The position numbers and the translations under genes were made by a program. A DNA stretch of 64,000 nucleotides, taken from assembly GCF_003696365.1 (NCBI RefSeq), contig NZ_RFFM01000006.1, forward strand, positions 124,001-188,000, written 5' to 3'. Origin of the DNA: Stutzerimonas zhaodongensis. GTDB taxonomy: Bacteria > Pseudomonadota > Gammaproteobacteria > Pseudomonadales > Pseudomonadaceae. How positions within the stretch are numbered: the stretch's first letter is position 1; the number at the start of each line of letters is the position of its first letter. The notes beneath the pieces are model-generated. The model saw nothing but the letters and a program-made list of their open reading frames with translations. It searched no databases and was not told the origin of the DNA. Of the stretch, positions 26,313-33,972 are shown piece by piece.

Positions 26313-27497
26313 ATGTTCCAGCTTTCAAGAATTCTTCGCCAGTGGCCGAAAGCGGCCGTCGCCGGTGCCCTTGGCCTGCTATTGCATGCACCGGCTCAGG
26401 CCGAGGACCCCATCAAGATTGGCTTGGTCGCGGCGTTGTCCGGACAGTCGGCCAAGTCTGGCGAGGCGCTGAGTCGCGGTTTGAACGTGGCCATTGATGA
26501 GCTAAATGCGTCCGGGGGCATTCTGGGGCGGCCGGTCGAGCTGATTCGCCGAGACGATGAAAGCAACCCCGCCAAAGGCATGTTGGCGGCGCGAGAGCTT
26601 ATACAACGGGAAAAGGTTTCCGTACTTTTCGGAGGCTTGGATACGCCGGTTTCCCTGGCCATCGTGCCCCTGGCGAATCAGCTCAAGGTGCCCTTCATGG
26701 GCGTCTGGGCGGCTGGCACCGGCATCACTCGCAACGGCGCGGCAGACAACTACGTCTTCCGCGTTTCCGCAGTTGATGAATTGGTTGACGAGGCGCTGGT
26801 GGAGTACGGCGTGAAGCAGAAGGGCATGCAGAAGCCGGGCATGATCCTGGTCAACAATCCCTGGGGTGAGTCGAACGAGGCCGGGTTTCGGGTCGCGCTG
26901 GAAAAGCGCGCCATGCCTAATGCCGGTGTCGAGCGGATCGAGGACAGCGACCTTGACGTGGTGCCACAACTTACGCGGTTGAAGAGCGCTGGAGCAGATG
27001 CGCTGCTGATGGTAGGCAATGTCGGTCCGTCCGCACAGGTCGTGAAGTCCCTGGACCGCATGAACTGGGACGTTCCGGTGATTTCCCACTGGGGGCCGGC
27101 CGGCGGTCGCTTCAGCGAGTTGGCCGGCCCTAATGCGAGTCGCGTGCATTTCATCCAGACCTACGTCTTCGACGAGCAGAACAGCGCCAAGGGTGACGCC
27201 GTGCTGGCCGCCTTGAAGAAGCGCTATCCGGAGATCAAATCGCTCGCTGACGTCACTCCTGCTGTGGGCATCGCCAATGCCTATGACGGTATGCATCTGG
27301 CTGCTCTGGCAATCGAAAAGGCAGGCTCCGTGAAGGGTAGTGAGGTGCGCGATGGCTTCTACGCCATTGAGCAGTACGACGGACTGATCAAGCAATACAG
27401 CAAGCCGTTCTCGGCGGACAAGCATGACGCGCTGGGCCCGGATGACTACCTGTTCACGCACTTTGTCGATGGCCAGATCGTGCCCCTGAACCCCTGA
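26313..27497 (+). CDS. ABC importer substrate-binding protein (LivK/amide type)
   Basis: A 394-residue periplasmic binding protein of the branched-chain/amide family (PF13458). The signal peptide ends HAPAQA-EDP. The mature N-terminus IKIGLVAALSGQSAKSGEA, then ELNASGGILGRPVEL and VSVLFGGLDTPVSLA are typical. The ribosome site AGGAG at 26298-26302 touches the second operator. The ligand is unknown; this family binds amino acids, amides, urea or aromatic acids. The neighbouring amidohydrolase and Ntn-hydrolase suggest an amide- or ureide-like compound. Confidence 0.88.
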   Translation: MFQLSRILRQWPKAAVAGALGLLLHAPAQAEDPIKIGLVAALSGQSAKSGEALSRGLNVAIDELNASGGILGRPVELIRRDDESNPAKGMLAARELIQREKVSVLFGGLDTPVSLAIVPLANQLKVPFMGVWAAGTGITRNGAADNYVFRVSAVDELVDEALVEYGVKQKGMQKPGMILVNNPWGESNEAGFRVALEKRAMPNAGVERIEDSDLDVVPQLTRLKSAGADALLMVGNVGPSAQVVKSLDRMNWDVPVISHWGPAGGRFSELAGPNASRVHFIQTYVFDEQNSAKGDAVLAALKKRYPEIKSLADVTPAVGIANAYDGMHLAALAIEKAGSVKGSEVRDGFYAIEQYDGLIKQYSKPFSADKHDALGPDDYLFTHFVDGQIVPLNP

Positions 27498-27545
27498 CCT
27501 AGCCAGCCGCTTCGCAACCGGAGCGGCTACAAGGAGCTTTTTCTC

Positions 27546-28415
27546 ATGATTACTGCCGCCATCGTCACCGGTCTTGGGCTGGGCAGCATGTATGCCTTGC
27601 TGGCGCTGGGTTTTCACATCACATATGTGGTGTCACGAACCGTCAATTTTGCCCAGGGCAGCGCCATGATGGTGGGTGCGGTGCTGGGTTACAGCCTCCA
27701 TATCACCTGGGGCTGGCCGCTTTGGCTGGCCATTCCGATGACGCTTGCACTGTGTGCGCTCTACGGTCTGGCGGTAGAGCGCTTTCTAGTTCGGCCCTTT
27801 CACTCGCGAGGTTCCGAGGCCTGGCTGATGGCAACGGTGGCGGCAGGGATCCTCGTCGACAACCTGGCCATGTTCACCTTCGGCAAGGAACCAAGGCAGT
27901 TCACCTCAGAGCTGGCCACCACTAGCGTTGCGCTGTTTGGTTCGAACATTTCTCTGCTGCAGATGCTGATTCCGCTGGTTGGCGCCAGTATCGCCCTGGC
28001 GTTGTTGCTGGTGCGGCGCTACACGCGCCTGGGCAAGGTGCTGGAAGCCTGCGTGCAGAATCCCGCCGCTGCCAGACTGATGGGCATCAGGGTCAATCGC
28101 GTGGTGGCGATCTCCTTTGCCGTCTCGGCGGTATTCGCCGCGGTGGCCGGCCTGCTTATCGCCCCGCTGTTCAACGTGAGCGCTGAGATGGGCACGCTGT
28201 TCGGCCTCAAGGCCTTTGCAGTGGCCATCCTCGGTGGCATCGCCAGCGCCAGTGGGGTGTTTGCCGCCGGCCTGTTGTTTGGTTTGGTGGAGGCGGTGGT
28301 AACGCTCTACTTCGGCTCGGCCTTCACCCAGCTGTTCACCTTCGCCCTGGTCATTCTGGCCCTGGCCATTCGGCCAAACGGCTTGTTCGGCAGCAAGACA
28401 CTGGTGAAAGTATGA
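27546..28415 (+). CDS. ABC importer permease, LivH type
   Basis: A 289-residue permease with about eight hydrophobic segments. The family features are GLGLGSMYALLALGFHITYVVSRTVNFAQG at the N-terminus and the EAA-like loop VLEACVQNPAAARLMGIRVNRV (about residues 165-186). It overlaps the next gene by 4 bp (ATGA). The ribosome site AAGGAG is 8 bp before the start. Confidence 0.9.
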   Translation: MITAAIVTGLGLGSMYALLALGFHITYVVSRTVNFAQGSAMMVGAVLGYSLHITWGWPLWLAIPMTLALCALYGLAVERFLVRPFHSRGSEAWLMATVAAGILVDNLAMFTFGKEPRQFTSELATTSVALFGSNISLLQMLIPLVGASIALALLLVRRYTRLGKVLEACVQNPAAARLMGIRVNRVVAISFAVSAVFAAVAGLLIAPLFNVSAEMGTLFGLKAFAVAILGGIASASGVFAAGLLFGLVEAVVTLYFGSAFTQLFTFALVILALAIRPNGLFGSKTLVKV

Positions 28416-30898
28416 AAACTTCGATTCTCGCACCCGCTGGCATCGCCCTGCTCGCAGTTGCCGGCACGGCTATTTCGCTGATGCTCGACAGCTATTCGCT
28501 GTTGGTCTTCAGCTTCTTTGCACTCACTTTAGTAGTGGGTGTCGGGCTCAATATCCTGATCGGCCTCAGCGGACAGATCTCCTTCGGTCATATCGCCTTC
28601 TATGCCATCGGCGCGTATGCCTCGGCCCTGCTTACCATGGCCGGGTTGCCGCTGGCGCCGGCCATGGTGCTGGCGGCGCTGCTGTGCGGAGCCGTTGGCG
28701 CGCTGCTGGCGATTCCGGCACTGCGCGTCAGCGGGCCGTATCTGGCGATGATTACCATCGCCTTTGCTCTGGTAGTCCACCACGGTCTGGTCGAATGGCG
28801 CGGGCTAACGGGCGGGGCCAATGGCCTGATGGGCATCCCCATGCCCGCGGTAGGCGCGATGGATCCGAGCGTGGTGATGGCTCTGGTTGCCACGGTCATG
28901 ATGATCGCTGCACTGGCTTTCTATCAGCGGTTGCGCCAGAGCGGCTGGGGCACTGCGATGCGAGCGGTCAAGGCATCCGAGATTGCCGCTCGCTCCCTGG
29001 GCTTCAACCCGGTACAAACCAAGACCCTGGCGTTTGCGCTGTCGGCTTCACTCACCGGGTTCGCCGGGGCACTGGTGGCCCCCTTGATGATGTTCATCAA
29101 CCCGGCGTCCTTTCCCTTTTCCCAGTCGATCCTCTTCGTGCTGGCTGTCATCGTCGGGGGTGCCGGCACCTTGTTCGGGCCGTTGCTTGGCGCCCTGTTG
29201 ATCGTATTGTTGCCGGAACTGCTGGCTGACTTCGCAGAGTATCGGCTGCTGATGTTCTCGGCATTGCTGCTGGCGGTGCTCTGGATCGCTCCTCGCGGTG
29301 TGCTTGGCAGCCTTGCCCGGCTCTGGCTACGCCCGACCACCCAGCATCCCCCGGCTGTGGCTGACCAGGCGAGGCTCGCGGCCTTCTTTGGCGAGAAGAG
29401 TCAGGATGTGGGGCTCGAGGTTGCGGACATCAGTATCGGTTTCGGCGGTGTCCAGGCCGCAGACCAGGTGAGCCTTAAGGCACTGCCGGGAAGCATCACC
29501 AGCATCATCGGGCCCAACGGAGCGGGCAAGACCACGGTGCTCAACATGATCAGCGGCTTCTACACACCGGACAGTGGCAGCATTCGGTTGGGCGAGGTGG
29601 TTTCCGGTTTGCCGTCGTGGAAAATCGCTCGCGCCGGGATTGCCCGGACCTACCAGACCACCCAGCTGTTCGGAGAGCTGACGGTGCTGGAGAACATACT
29701 CGCCGGGCTGCAAAAGGGCCGCCTCGGCGGAATTTTCCGGCGGCCGAGTGAGGATGAACGAGAACTGGCGCTGCATCTGCTGGCGCTGGTTGGCTACCGC
29801 GGCTCGGTCAACACGCCAGCTGAAGATCTTCCGCATGTGGATCGACGACTCGTGGAAATCGCCCGAGCGCTCGCGTCGCGCCCGGCGGTGCTACTGCTGG
29901 ACGAACCAGCCGCCGGTCTCGGGCGCGGTGACACCGATAGCCTGGCCACTCTCTTCAAGGTGTTGGCGGGCTTCAATATCGCGGTGATCCTGGTCGAGCA
30001 CGACATGGCCCTTGTGATGGCTGTTTCCGAACACATTCTGGTGCTGGACGCCGGCAAACCGATCGCTTCGGGCACGCCCGAAGAGGTTCGCGGCAATCCG
30101 CGCGTGGTGGCAGCCTACCTCGGAGGCACCAGTTATGAGGCGTCACCTCGGCAGACGCCGTGGGCGGGCTCACGAGATGCGCGTCTGTTCATCAAGGATC
30201 TGGTAGTCGATTACGGCGCGGCACCGGTGGTCGAAGGCGTCAATCTGGTGGTCAATCCCGGCGAGCTGATCGCAATCCTCGGTGCCAATGGCGCCGGCAA
30301 GTCGAGCATTCTCAAATGTCTGGCCGGCCTTCATACGGCGACCTCGGGCACGATTCTGCTGGATAACGAAAACATCGAGCACGTGGATGCCAGCGCCATT
30401 GCGGCGCGAGGTCTGGCGCTGGTACCGGAAGGGCGCCAGGTGTTCGCCCAGCTCAGCGTGCGGGACAACCTCCTGTTGGGCGGCTATTCACGCACCGAGG
30501 CGTTCGATGCCGAGGCGGAGATCGAAGCCATACTCAAGCGCTTCCCACGTCTGCGCGATCGCATCGACAGCCCGGCGGGGCTGCTCTCCGGCGGCGAGCA
30601 GCAGATGGTTGCAGTGGGCCGCGGACTGATGGCCAAACCGAAAATCCTGCTGCTCGACGAGCCGTCTCTAGGCCTTTCGCCCGCAATGATCGGTGAGCTC
30701 TATGACGCGCTTGCGGCTTTGCGGGACGAAGGTGTGACATTGCTGCTGGTCGACCAGATGGCCAACCTGGCCTTGCAGATCGCCGATCGTGCCTATGTGC
30801 TGGAGACCGGCCGGATCGTCAAATCCGGTACGGCCGAGCAGCTACGCGGTGATCGCGAGTTGGAAGCCGCCTACCTCGGCCATGGGGCCGCGGCATGA
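28412..30898 (+). CDS. Triple fusion: LivM permease, LivG and LivF ATPases
   Basis: An 828-residue protein that joins three normally separate subunits. Residues 1-305 are a LivM permease (LNILIGLSGQISFGHIAFYAIGAY; LGFNPVQTKTLAFALSA). Residues about 335-575 are a LivG-type ATPase with Walker [10 protein letters not shown], Walker B LLLLDEPAAGL and H-loop His530. Residues about 590-825 are a LivF-type ATPase with GANGAGKSS, LLSGGEQQ and LLLDEPSLGL. In the first ATPase the signature position reads LPHVDRR, lacking the glycine-rich ABC motif. In the second the H-loop histidine position is Gln (VDQM), which is usual for LivF. One composite ATP site should thus be complete and the other degenerate. 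Overlaps its neighbours on both sides by 4 bp. Confidence 0.92.
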   Translation: MKTSILAPAGIALLAVAGTAISLMLDSYSLLVFSFFALTLVVGVGLNILIGLSGQISFGHIAFYAIGAYASALLTMAGLPLAPAMVLAALLCGAVGALLAIPALRVSGPYLAMITIAFALVVHHGLVEWRGLTGGANGLMGIPMPAVGAMDPSVVMALVATVMMIAALAFYQRLRQSGWGTAMRAVKASEIAARSLGFNPVQTKTLAFALSASLTGFAGALVAPLMMFINPASFPFSQSILFVLAVIVGGAGTLFGPLLGALLIVLLPELLADFAEYRLLMFSALLLAVLWIAPRGVLGSLARLWLRPTTQHPPAVADQARLAAFFGEKSQDVGLEVADISIGFGGVQAADQVSLKALPGSITSIIGPNGAGKTTVLNMISGFYTPDSGSIRLGEVVSGLPSWKIARAGIARTYQTTQLFGELTVLENILAGLQKGRLGGIFRRPSEDERELALHLLALVGYRGSVNTPAEDLPHVDRRLVEIARALASRPAVLLLDEPAAGLGRGDTDSLATLFKVLAGFNIAVILVEHDMALVMAVSEHILVLDAGKPIASGTPEEVRGNPRVVAAYLGGTSYEASPRQTPWAGSRDARLFIKDLVVDYGAAPVVEGVNLVVNPGELIAILGANGAGKSSILKCLAGLHTATSGTILLDNENIEHVDASAIAARGLALVPEGRQVFAQLSVRDNLLLGGYSRTEAFDAEAEIEAILKRFPRLRDRIDSPAGLLSGGEQQMVAVGRGLMAKPKILLLDEPSLGLSPAMIGELYDALAALRDEGVTLLLVDQMANLALQIADRAYVLETGRIVKSGTAEQLRGDRELEAAYLGHGAAA

Positions 30899-32118
30899 GC
30901 GCCCTGCACATCCTCAACGCCCGATTGGGCATGACTGAAGCACTTCGGGAATTGCTGATAGAGGACGGGCGTTTCGTCTCCCAGTTCACCTCGGCCAGCT
31001 CGCCAGAGGTATTGGATCTGGGAGGACGTCTGATCCTGCCCGGGTTGATTGAGACCCACATTCATTTGGACAAGGCCTGCATCCTCCAGCGCTGCCAGCT
31101 GGCCGAGGGGACGCTTGCCGAAGCCATCGCCCAGACGCGGATCGCCAAGGCTTCGTTTACCGAAGAGGACGTCTACGTCCGCGGTGCTCATGTGCTGGAG
31201 AAGGCCATCGTGCAGGGCACCACGCACATGCGCACCCATGTGGAGATCGACCCGGGTATCGGCCTGACGAGCTTTCGCGCTGTGCGGCGGCTGAAGGAAG
31301 ACTATGCCTGGGCCGTCACCCTGGAGATCTGCGTATTCCCGCAGGAGGGCATGCTCAACAACCCAGGGACGGAGCAGCTGCTGTGCCAGGCACTGGAGGC
31401 GGGCGCCGAGGTGCTCGGCGGTTGCCCTTATACCGACAGCGACCCGGCCGCGCAGATACGCCGGCTGTTCGAGCTGGCGGTGCGCTATGACCGGGATCTG
31501 GACTTCCATCTGGATTTCGATCTGAACCCCGACGGCATGACTATTGATGAGGTGATTCGCTGCACCGAGCTTCACCGCTGGGGTGGACGAGTTGCCGTGG
31601 GCCATGTAACCAAGCTCTCCGCGCTCCCGCTGGCGCATTTGCAAGAGGTGGCGCAGGCCTTGGCGCGTGCCGGTGTGAGCGTGACCGCGCTGCCTTCCAC
31701 GGATCTTTTCCTCGGCGCGCGCGACCGATTCCACGACAAGCCGCGTGGGGTCGCGCCGTTGTCGCAGCTGCACAGGTGTGGGGTGACCTGCTCATTGTCG
31801 ACCAACAATATCGGCAATCCCTTCACCCCCTACGGCGATGCCTCGCTGGTGCGCCAGGCCAACCTCTTCGCCAACGTCGCCCAGCTGTCCACCGAGGCGG
31901 AGCTGCTGGACTGCCTCGGCTGGGTCTCGACTCAGTCGGCGCGCCTGCTGCGACTGCCAGATTACGGCCTTGAGCCCGGCTGCCGTGCCGATTTCATCGT
32001 CTTCGACGCCCCCTCGCCAGCCTCGGTCATTGCAGAGATCCGCCCACCGCTGATGGGGTTCAAGTCGGGTCGGCAGACCTTCGAGCGAGCTCTACCGCAA
32101 CTGCTGGCGCCTCGCTAA
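30895..32118 (+). CDS. Cytosine-deaminase-like amidohydrolase with altered active site
   Basis: A 407-residue TIM-barrel amidohydrolase. Metal-site motif 1 is THIHLDKA and a further block is MRTHVEIDPG, as in CodA-type deaminases. Later motifs deviate: the strand that reads HxDE in E. coli CodA (His214, Glu217) is FHLDFDLNPDG here, so the catalytic Glu position is Phe. The region holding Asp313 (GHDD) reads STNNIGNPF, with Asn. GHVTKLSALP supplies the next His. The protein may therefore use a different chemistry or metal state. It is the last gene of the importer operon, overlapping the fused transporter gene by 4 bp. Its 3' end overlaps a convergent gene by 59 bp. Confidence 0.85.
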   Translation: MSALHILNARLGMTEALRELLIEDGRFVSQFTSASSPEVLDLGGRLILPGLIETHIHLDKACILQRCQLAEGTLAEAIAQTRIAKASFTEEDVYVRGAHVLEKAIVQGTTHMRTHVEIDPGIGLTSFRAVRRLKEDYAWAVTLEICVFPQEGMLNNPGTEQLLCQALEAGAEVLGGCPYTDSDPAAQIRRLFELAVRYDRDLDFHLDFDLNPDGMTIDEVIRCTELHRWGGRVAVGHVTKLSALPLAHLQEVAQALARAGVSVTALPSTDLFLGARDRFHDKPRGVAPLSQLHRCGVTCSLSTNNIGNPFTPYGDASLVRQANLFANVAQLSTEAELLDCLGWVSTQSARLLRLPDYGLEPGCRADFIVFDAPSPASVIAEIRPPLMGFKSGRQTFERALPQLLAPR

Positions 32119-32437
32119 CGCGGATGGATGTCGCCGAGGCAGGGCTGAGCATTTTGATCGGAGTGATCACGAAGTCCTGGCTCAGATAGCTCATGCGCTG
32201 CTTGTGGAAATCCTGCATATGGGGCAGCGCGGTATGTGCAGCGAAGGCTTCGGCAGAGGTCCAGACCTCGAAAAAAATGAACAGGTTTGGATCCTGCGCG
32301 TCACGCAGCATGTGGTATTCGATGCAGCCCGGTTCGGCACGGCTGTGCTCGATATAGGCGAGGAACAGCGCTTCGAATGCCTCGGTTTTGTCTGGCTTCG
32401 TATGGGCGTGCAGGATAAATCCGTAGGGTTCTGGCAT
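32060..32437 (-). CDS. Antibiotic-biosynthesis-monooxygenase-fold protein (YgiN-like)
   Basis: A 125-residue ABM-fold protein (PF03992). It shows GFILHAHTKPDKTEAFEALF, then SRAEPGCIEYHMLRDAQDPN, FIFFEVWTSAEAFAAH and the HMQDF segment typical of the family. Such proteins include quinol monooxygenases. The C-terminal tail runs antisense over the last 59 bp of the amidohydrolase gene. It diverges from an mdaB-like quinone reductase gene; in E. coli ygiN and mdaB are also adjacent, so a quinone redox pair is a reasonable inference. Confidence 0.8.
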   Translation of the reverse strand: MPEPYGFILHAHTKPDKTEAFEALFLAYIEHSRAEPGCIEYHMLRDAQDPNLFIFFEVWTSAEAFAAHTALPHMQDFHKQRMSYLSQDFVITPIKMLSPASATSIRVSEAPAVAVELARRSADPT

Positions 32438-32491
32438 GACGTCGCTCCGTATTGGTTAGAGCAACGCTATCGCAACAACACCCGTCTAATT

Positions 32492-32515
32492 AATGACTTT
32501 TCGACACTAGTCATT
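32492..32515. promoter_or_regulatory. Inverted repeat in the ABM/mdaB divergent promoter
   Basis: AATGACT (32492-32498) and AGTCATT (32509-32515) form a perfect 7-bp inverted repeat with a 10-bp spacer, in an AT-rich 151-bp divergent region. It looks like an operator for a dimeric regulator controlling both genes. It does not contain the GCTAGC core seen elsewhere in the cluster. Confidence 0.45.
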
Positions 32516-32588
32516 TGCCTGACTACGGGTGTTTCGCTTTGCGTCGGGTGGTTAGGCTACCGCCATTCGTAACAGCTCAGGGTTGCTC

Positions 32589-33179
32589 ATGAAAAAAGTA
32601 CTACTGCTGAACGGCGGGAAGAATTTTGCCCATTCCGAAGGTCGCTACAACGCGACTCTGCATCAGACTGCCGTCGCGTTTCTCGATCGTGCGGGTTTCG
32701 ATGTGAAGACTACCGAAATCGATCAGGGCTATGACCTGGCCGAGGAAGTGGCCAAGTTTCTCTGGGCCGACGTGATCATCTACCAGATGCCGGGCTGGTG
32801 GATGGGCGCGCCCTGGATCGTCAAACGTTACCTGGACGAAGTCTTCACCGAAGGACATGGCAGCCTCTACGCCAATGACGGGCGGACGCGCTCAGATGCT
32901 TCGCAGAAGTACGGCAGCGGTGGGCTGCTACAGGGCAAGCAGTACATGATTTCGGCCACCTGGAACGCGCCGCAGCAGGCCTTTGACGATCCGGCGGACT
33001 TTTTTGAGGGTAAGGGCGCCGATGCCGTTTACTTCCCATTCCACAAGGCCAACGAGTTTCTCGGCCTGAGCGGCTTGCCGACCTTCATCTGTGTCGACGT
33101 GATGAAGCAGCCGTCTATCGAAGCTGATGTCGCACGTTACGAGCAGCATCTGGGAGCGGTATTCGGGCTGTCAGCCTGA
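32589..33179 (+). CDS. MdaB-like NAD(P)H quinone oxidoreductase
   Basis: A 196-residue flavodoxin-fold oxidoreductase. The ATG at 32589 (MKKVLLLNGGKNFAHSEGRYN) is preferred over a TTG two codons earlier. Family features are WADVIIYQMPGWWMGAPWIVKRYLDEVF and MISATWNAPQQAF, as in E. coli MdaB (modulator of drug activity B). It should reduce quinones by two electrons with FAD and NADPH. Divergent from the YgiN-like gene. Its stop codon lies 1 bp from the end of the convergent gntR-type gene. Confidence 0.88.
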   Translation: MKKVLLLNGGKNFAHSEGRYNATLHQTAVAFLDRAGFDVKTTEIDQGYDLAEEVAKFLWADVIIYQMPGWWMGAPWIVKRYLDEVFTEGHGSLYANDGRTRSDASQKYGSGGLLQGKQYMISATWNAPQQAFDDPADFFEGKGADAVYFPFHKANEFLGLSGLPTFICVDVMKQPSIEADVARYEQHLGAVFGLSA

Positions 33180-33180
33180 C

Positions 33181-33876
33181 TCAGAGATCACCGAGTATCT
33201 GTTTCAGGTCTACCTCGGGTTCGGCCAATTCTTCCAGGGCCAGCTGGGCTTCGAGCTCGTCCAGATGCTCGAGCATTACCTTTATGGCGACCCGATGGTC
33301 GCCATGCTCGAGCGCAGTGATGATCTGCTCATGTTCATCGGAGGCACAGGCCGGATGGTCGTTACGCTGGTAGAGCGCGACGATCAGCGAGCTGCGCACC
33401 ATCAGGTTGCCGAGAATTTCCGCCAGGACCGCATTGCCGCAGATTTCTCCCAGCATCAGGTGAAACTCACTCAGTTCACGCACGATGTCCCGGCGGTCGC
33501 TGGCGCTGGTGGCCTTGCGTTCGTTGCGCATGTGATTGGCAATGCGCTGCCGGTTCTGGCGCATGGCATCAGGCGTGATGCTTTCAACGATGGCCGCCTC
33601 GATGGCGCGGCGTGCGGCAAAGACGTCGCGTGCTTCTTTGGCGGTGGGTTGCGACACCAGTGCCCCGCGGTTCGGCTCGATCGTCACGATGCGCTGCAAC
33701 GCCAGCCGCTGCAGCGCGCTTTGCACGTGGTTGCGATTGGCTTTCAGCGCGTCGACGATCTGCGCCTCGATCAGCCGGGTGCCTGGCCGCAAGCGATGCT
33801 GAGCGATGGCCTTGGATAGGGCATCGACGATCCGCTGCACTTCGGTCTGTTTGTTGGTAACGGTGTTGGACCCCAT
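33181..33876 (-). CDS. GntR-family (FadR type) transcriptional regulator
   Basis: A 231-residue regulator. Residues about 10-75 form a GntR winged helix (RLRPGTRLIEAQIVDAL followed by HVQSALQRLALQRIVTIEPNRGALV). Residues about 85-215 form an all-helical FCD ligand domain (FAARRAIEAAIVES, FHLMLGEICGNAVLAEIL, EHEQIITALEHGDHRVAIKVMLEHL) with the His/Asp metal-binding positions typical of FCD. It lies 96 bp after the Ntn-hydrolase gene and is transcribed with it. It is the natural candidate for binding the GCTAGC sites of the cluster, including one upstream of itself. Confidence 0.88.
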   Translation of the reverse strand: MGSNTVTNKQTEVQRIVDALSKAIAQHRLRPGTRLIEAQIVDALKANRNHVQSALQRLALQRIVTIEPNRGALVSQPTAKEARDVFAARRAIEAAIVESITPDAMRQNRQRIANHMRNERKATSASDRRDIVRELSEFHLMLGEICGNAVLAEILGNLMVRSSLIVALYQRNDHPACASDEHEQIITALEHGDHRVAIKVMLEHLDELEAQLALEELAEPEVDLKQILGDL

Positions 33877-33916
33877 ATCCCTGCCGACTCCACGATGGCG
33901 TTCCGCGCGCGTACGA

Positions 33917-33928
33917 GCGCTAGCAATG
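33917..33928. promoter_or_regulatory. GCTAGC site upstream of the gntR-type gene
   Basis: GCGCTAGCAATG; on the minus strand it reads CATTGCTAGCGC, close to the sites at 26265-26297 and 35558-35569. It is 43 bp before the regulator start codon and may mediate autoregulation. Single site, no clear partner. Confidence 0.4.
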
Positions 33929-33972
33929 GCGCATTATCGGCACTTGTCGCGCATCTTCAACCTCGGGAGGCT

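Noticed and set aside
32521..32560. Sigma-54 promoter before the mdaB-like gene
   Set aside because: A GG and a GC are present but eleven rather than ten bases apart, and the rest does not match.
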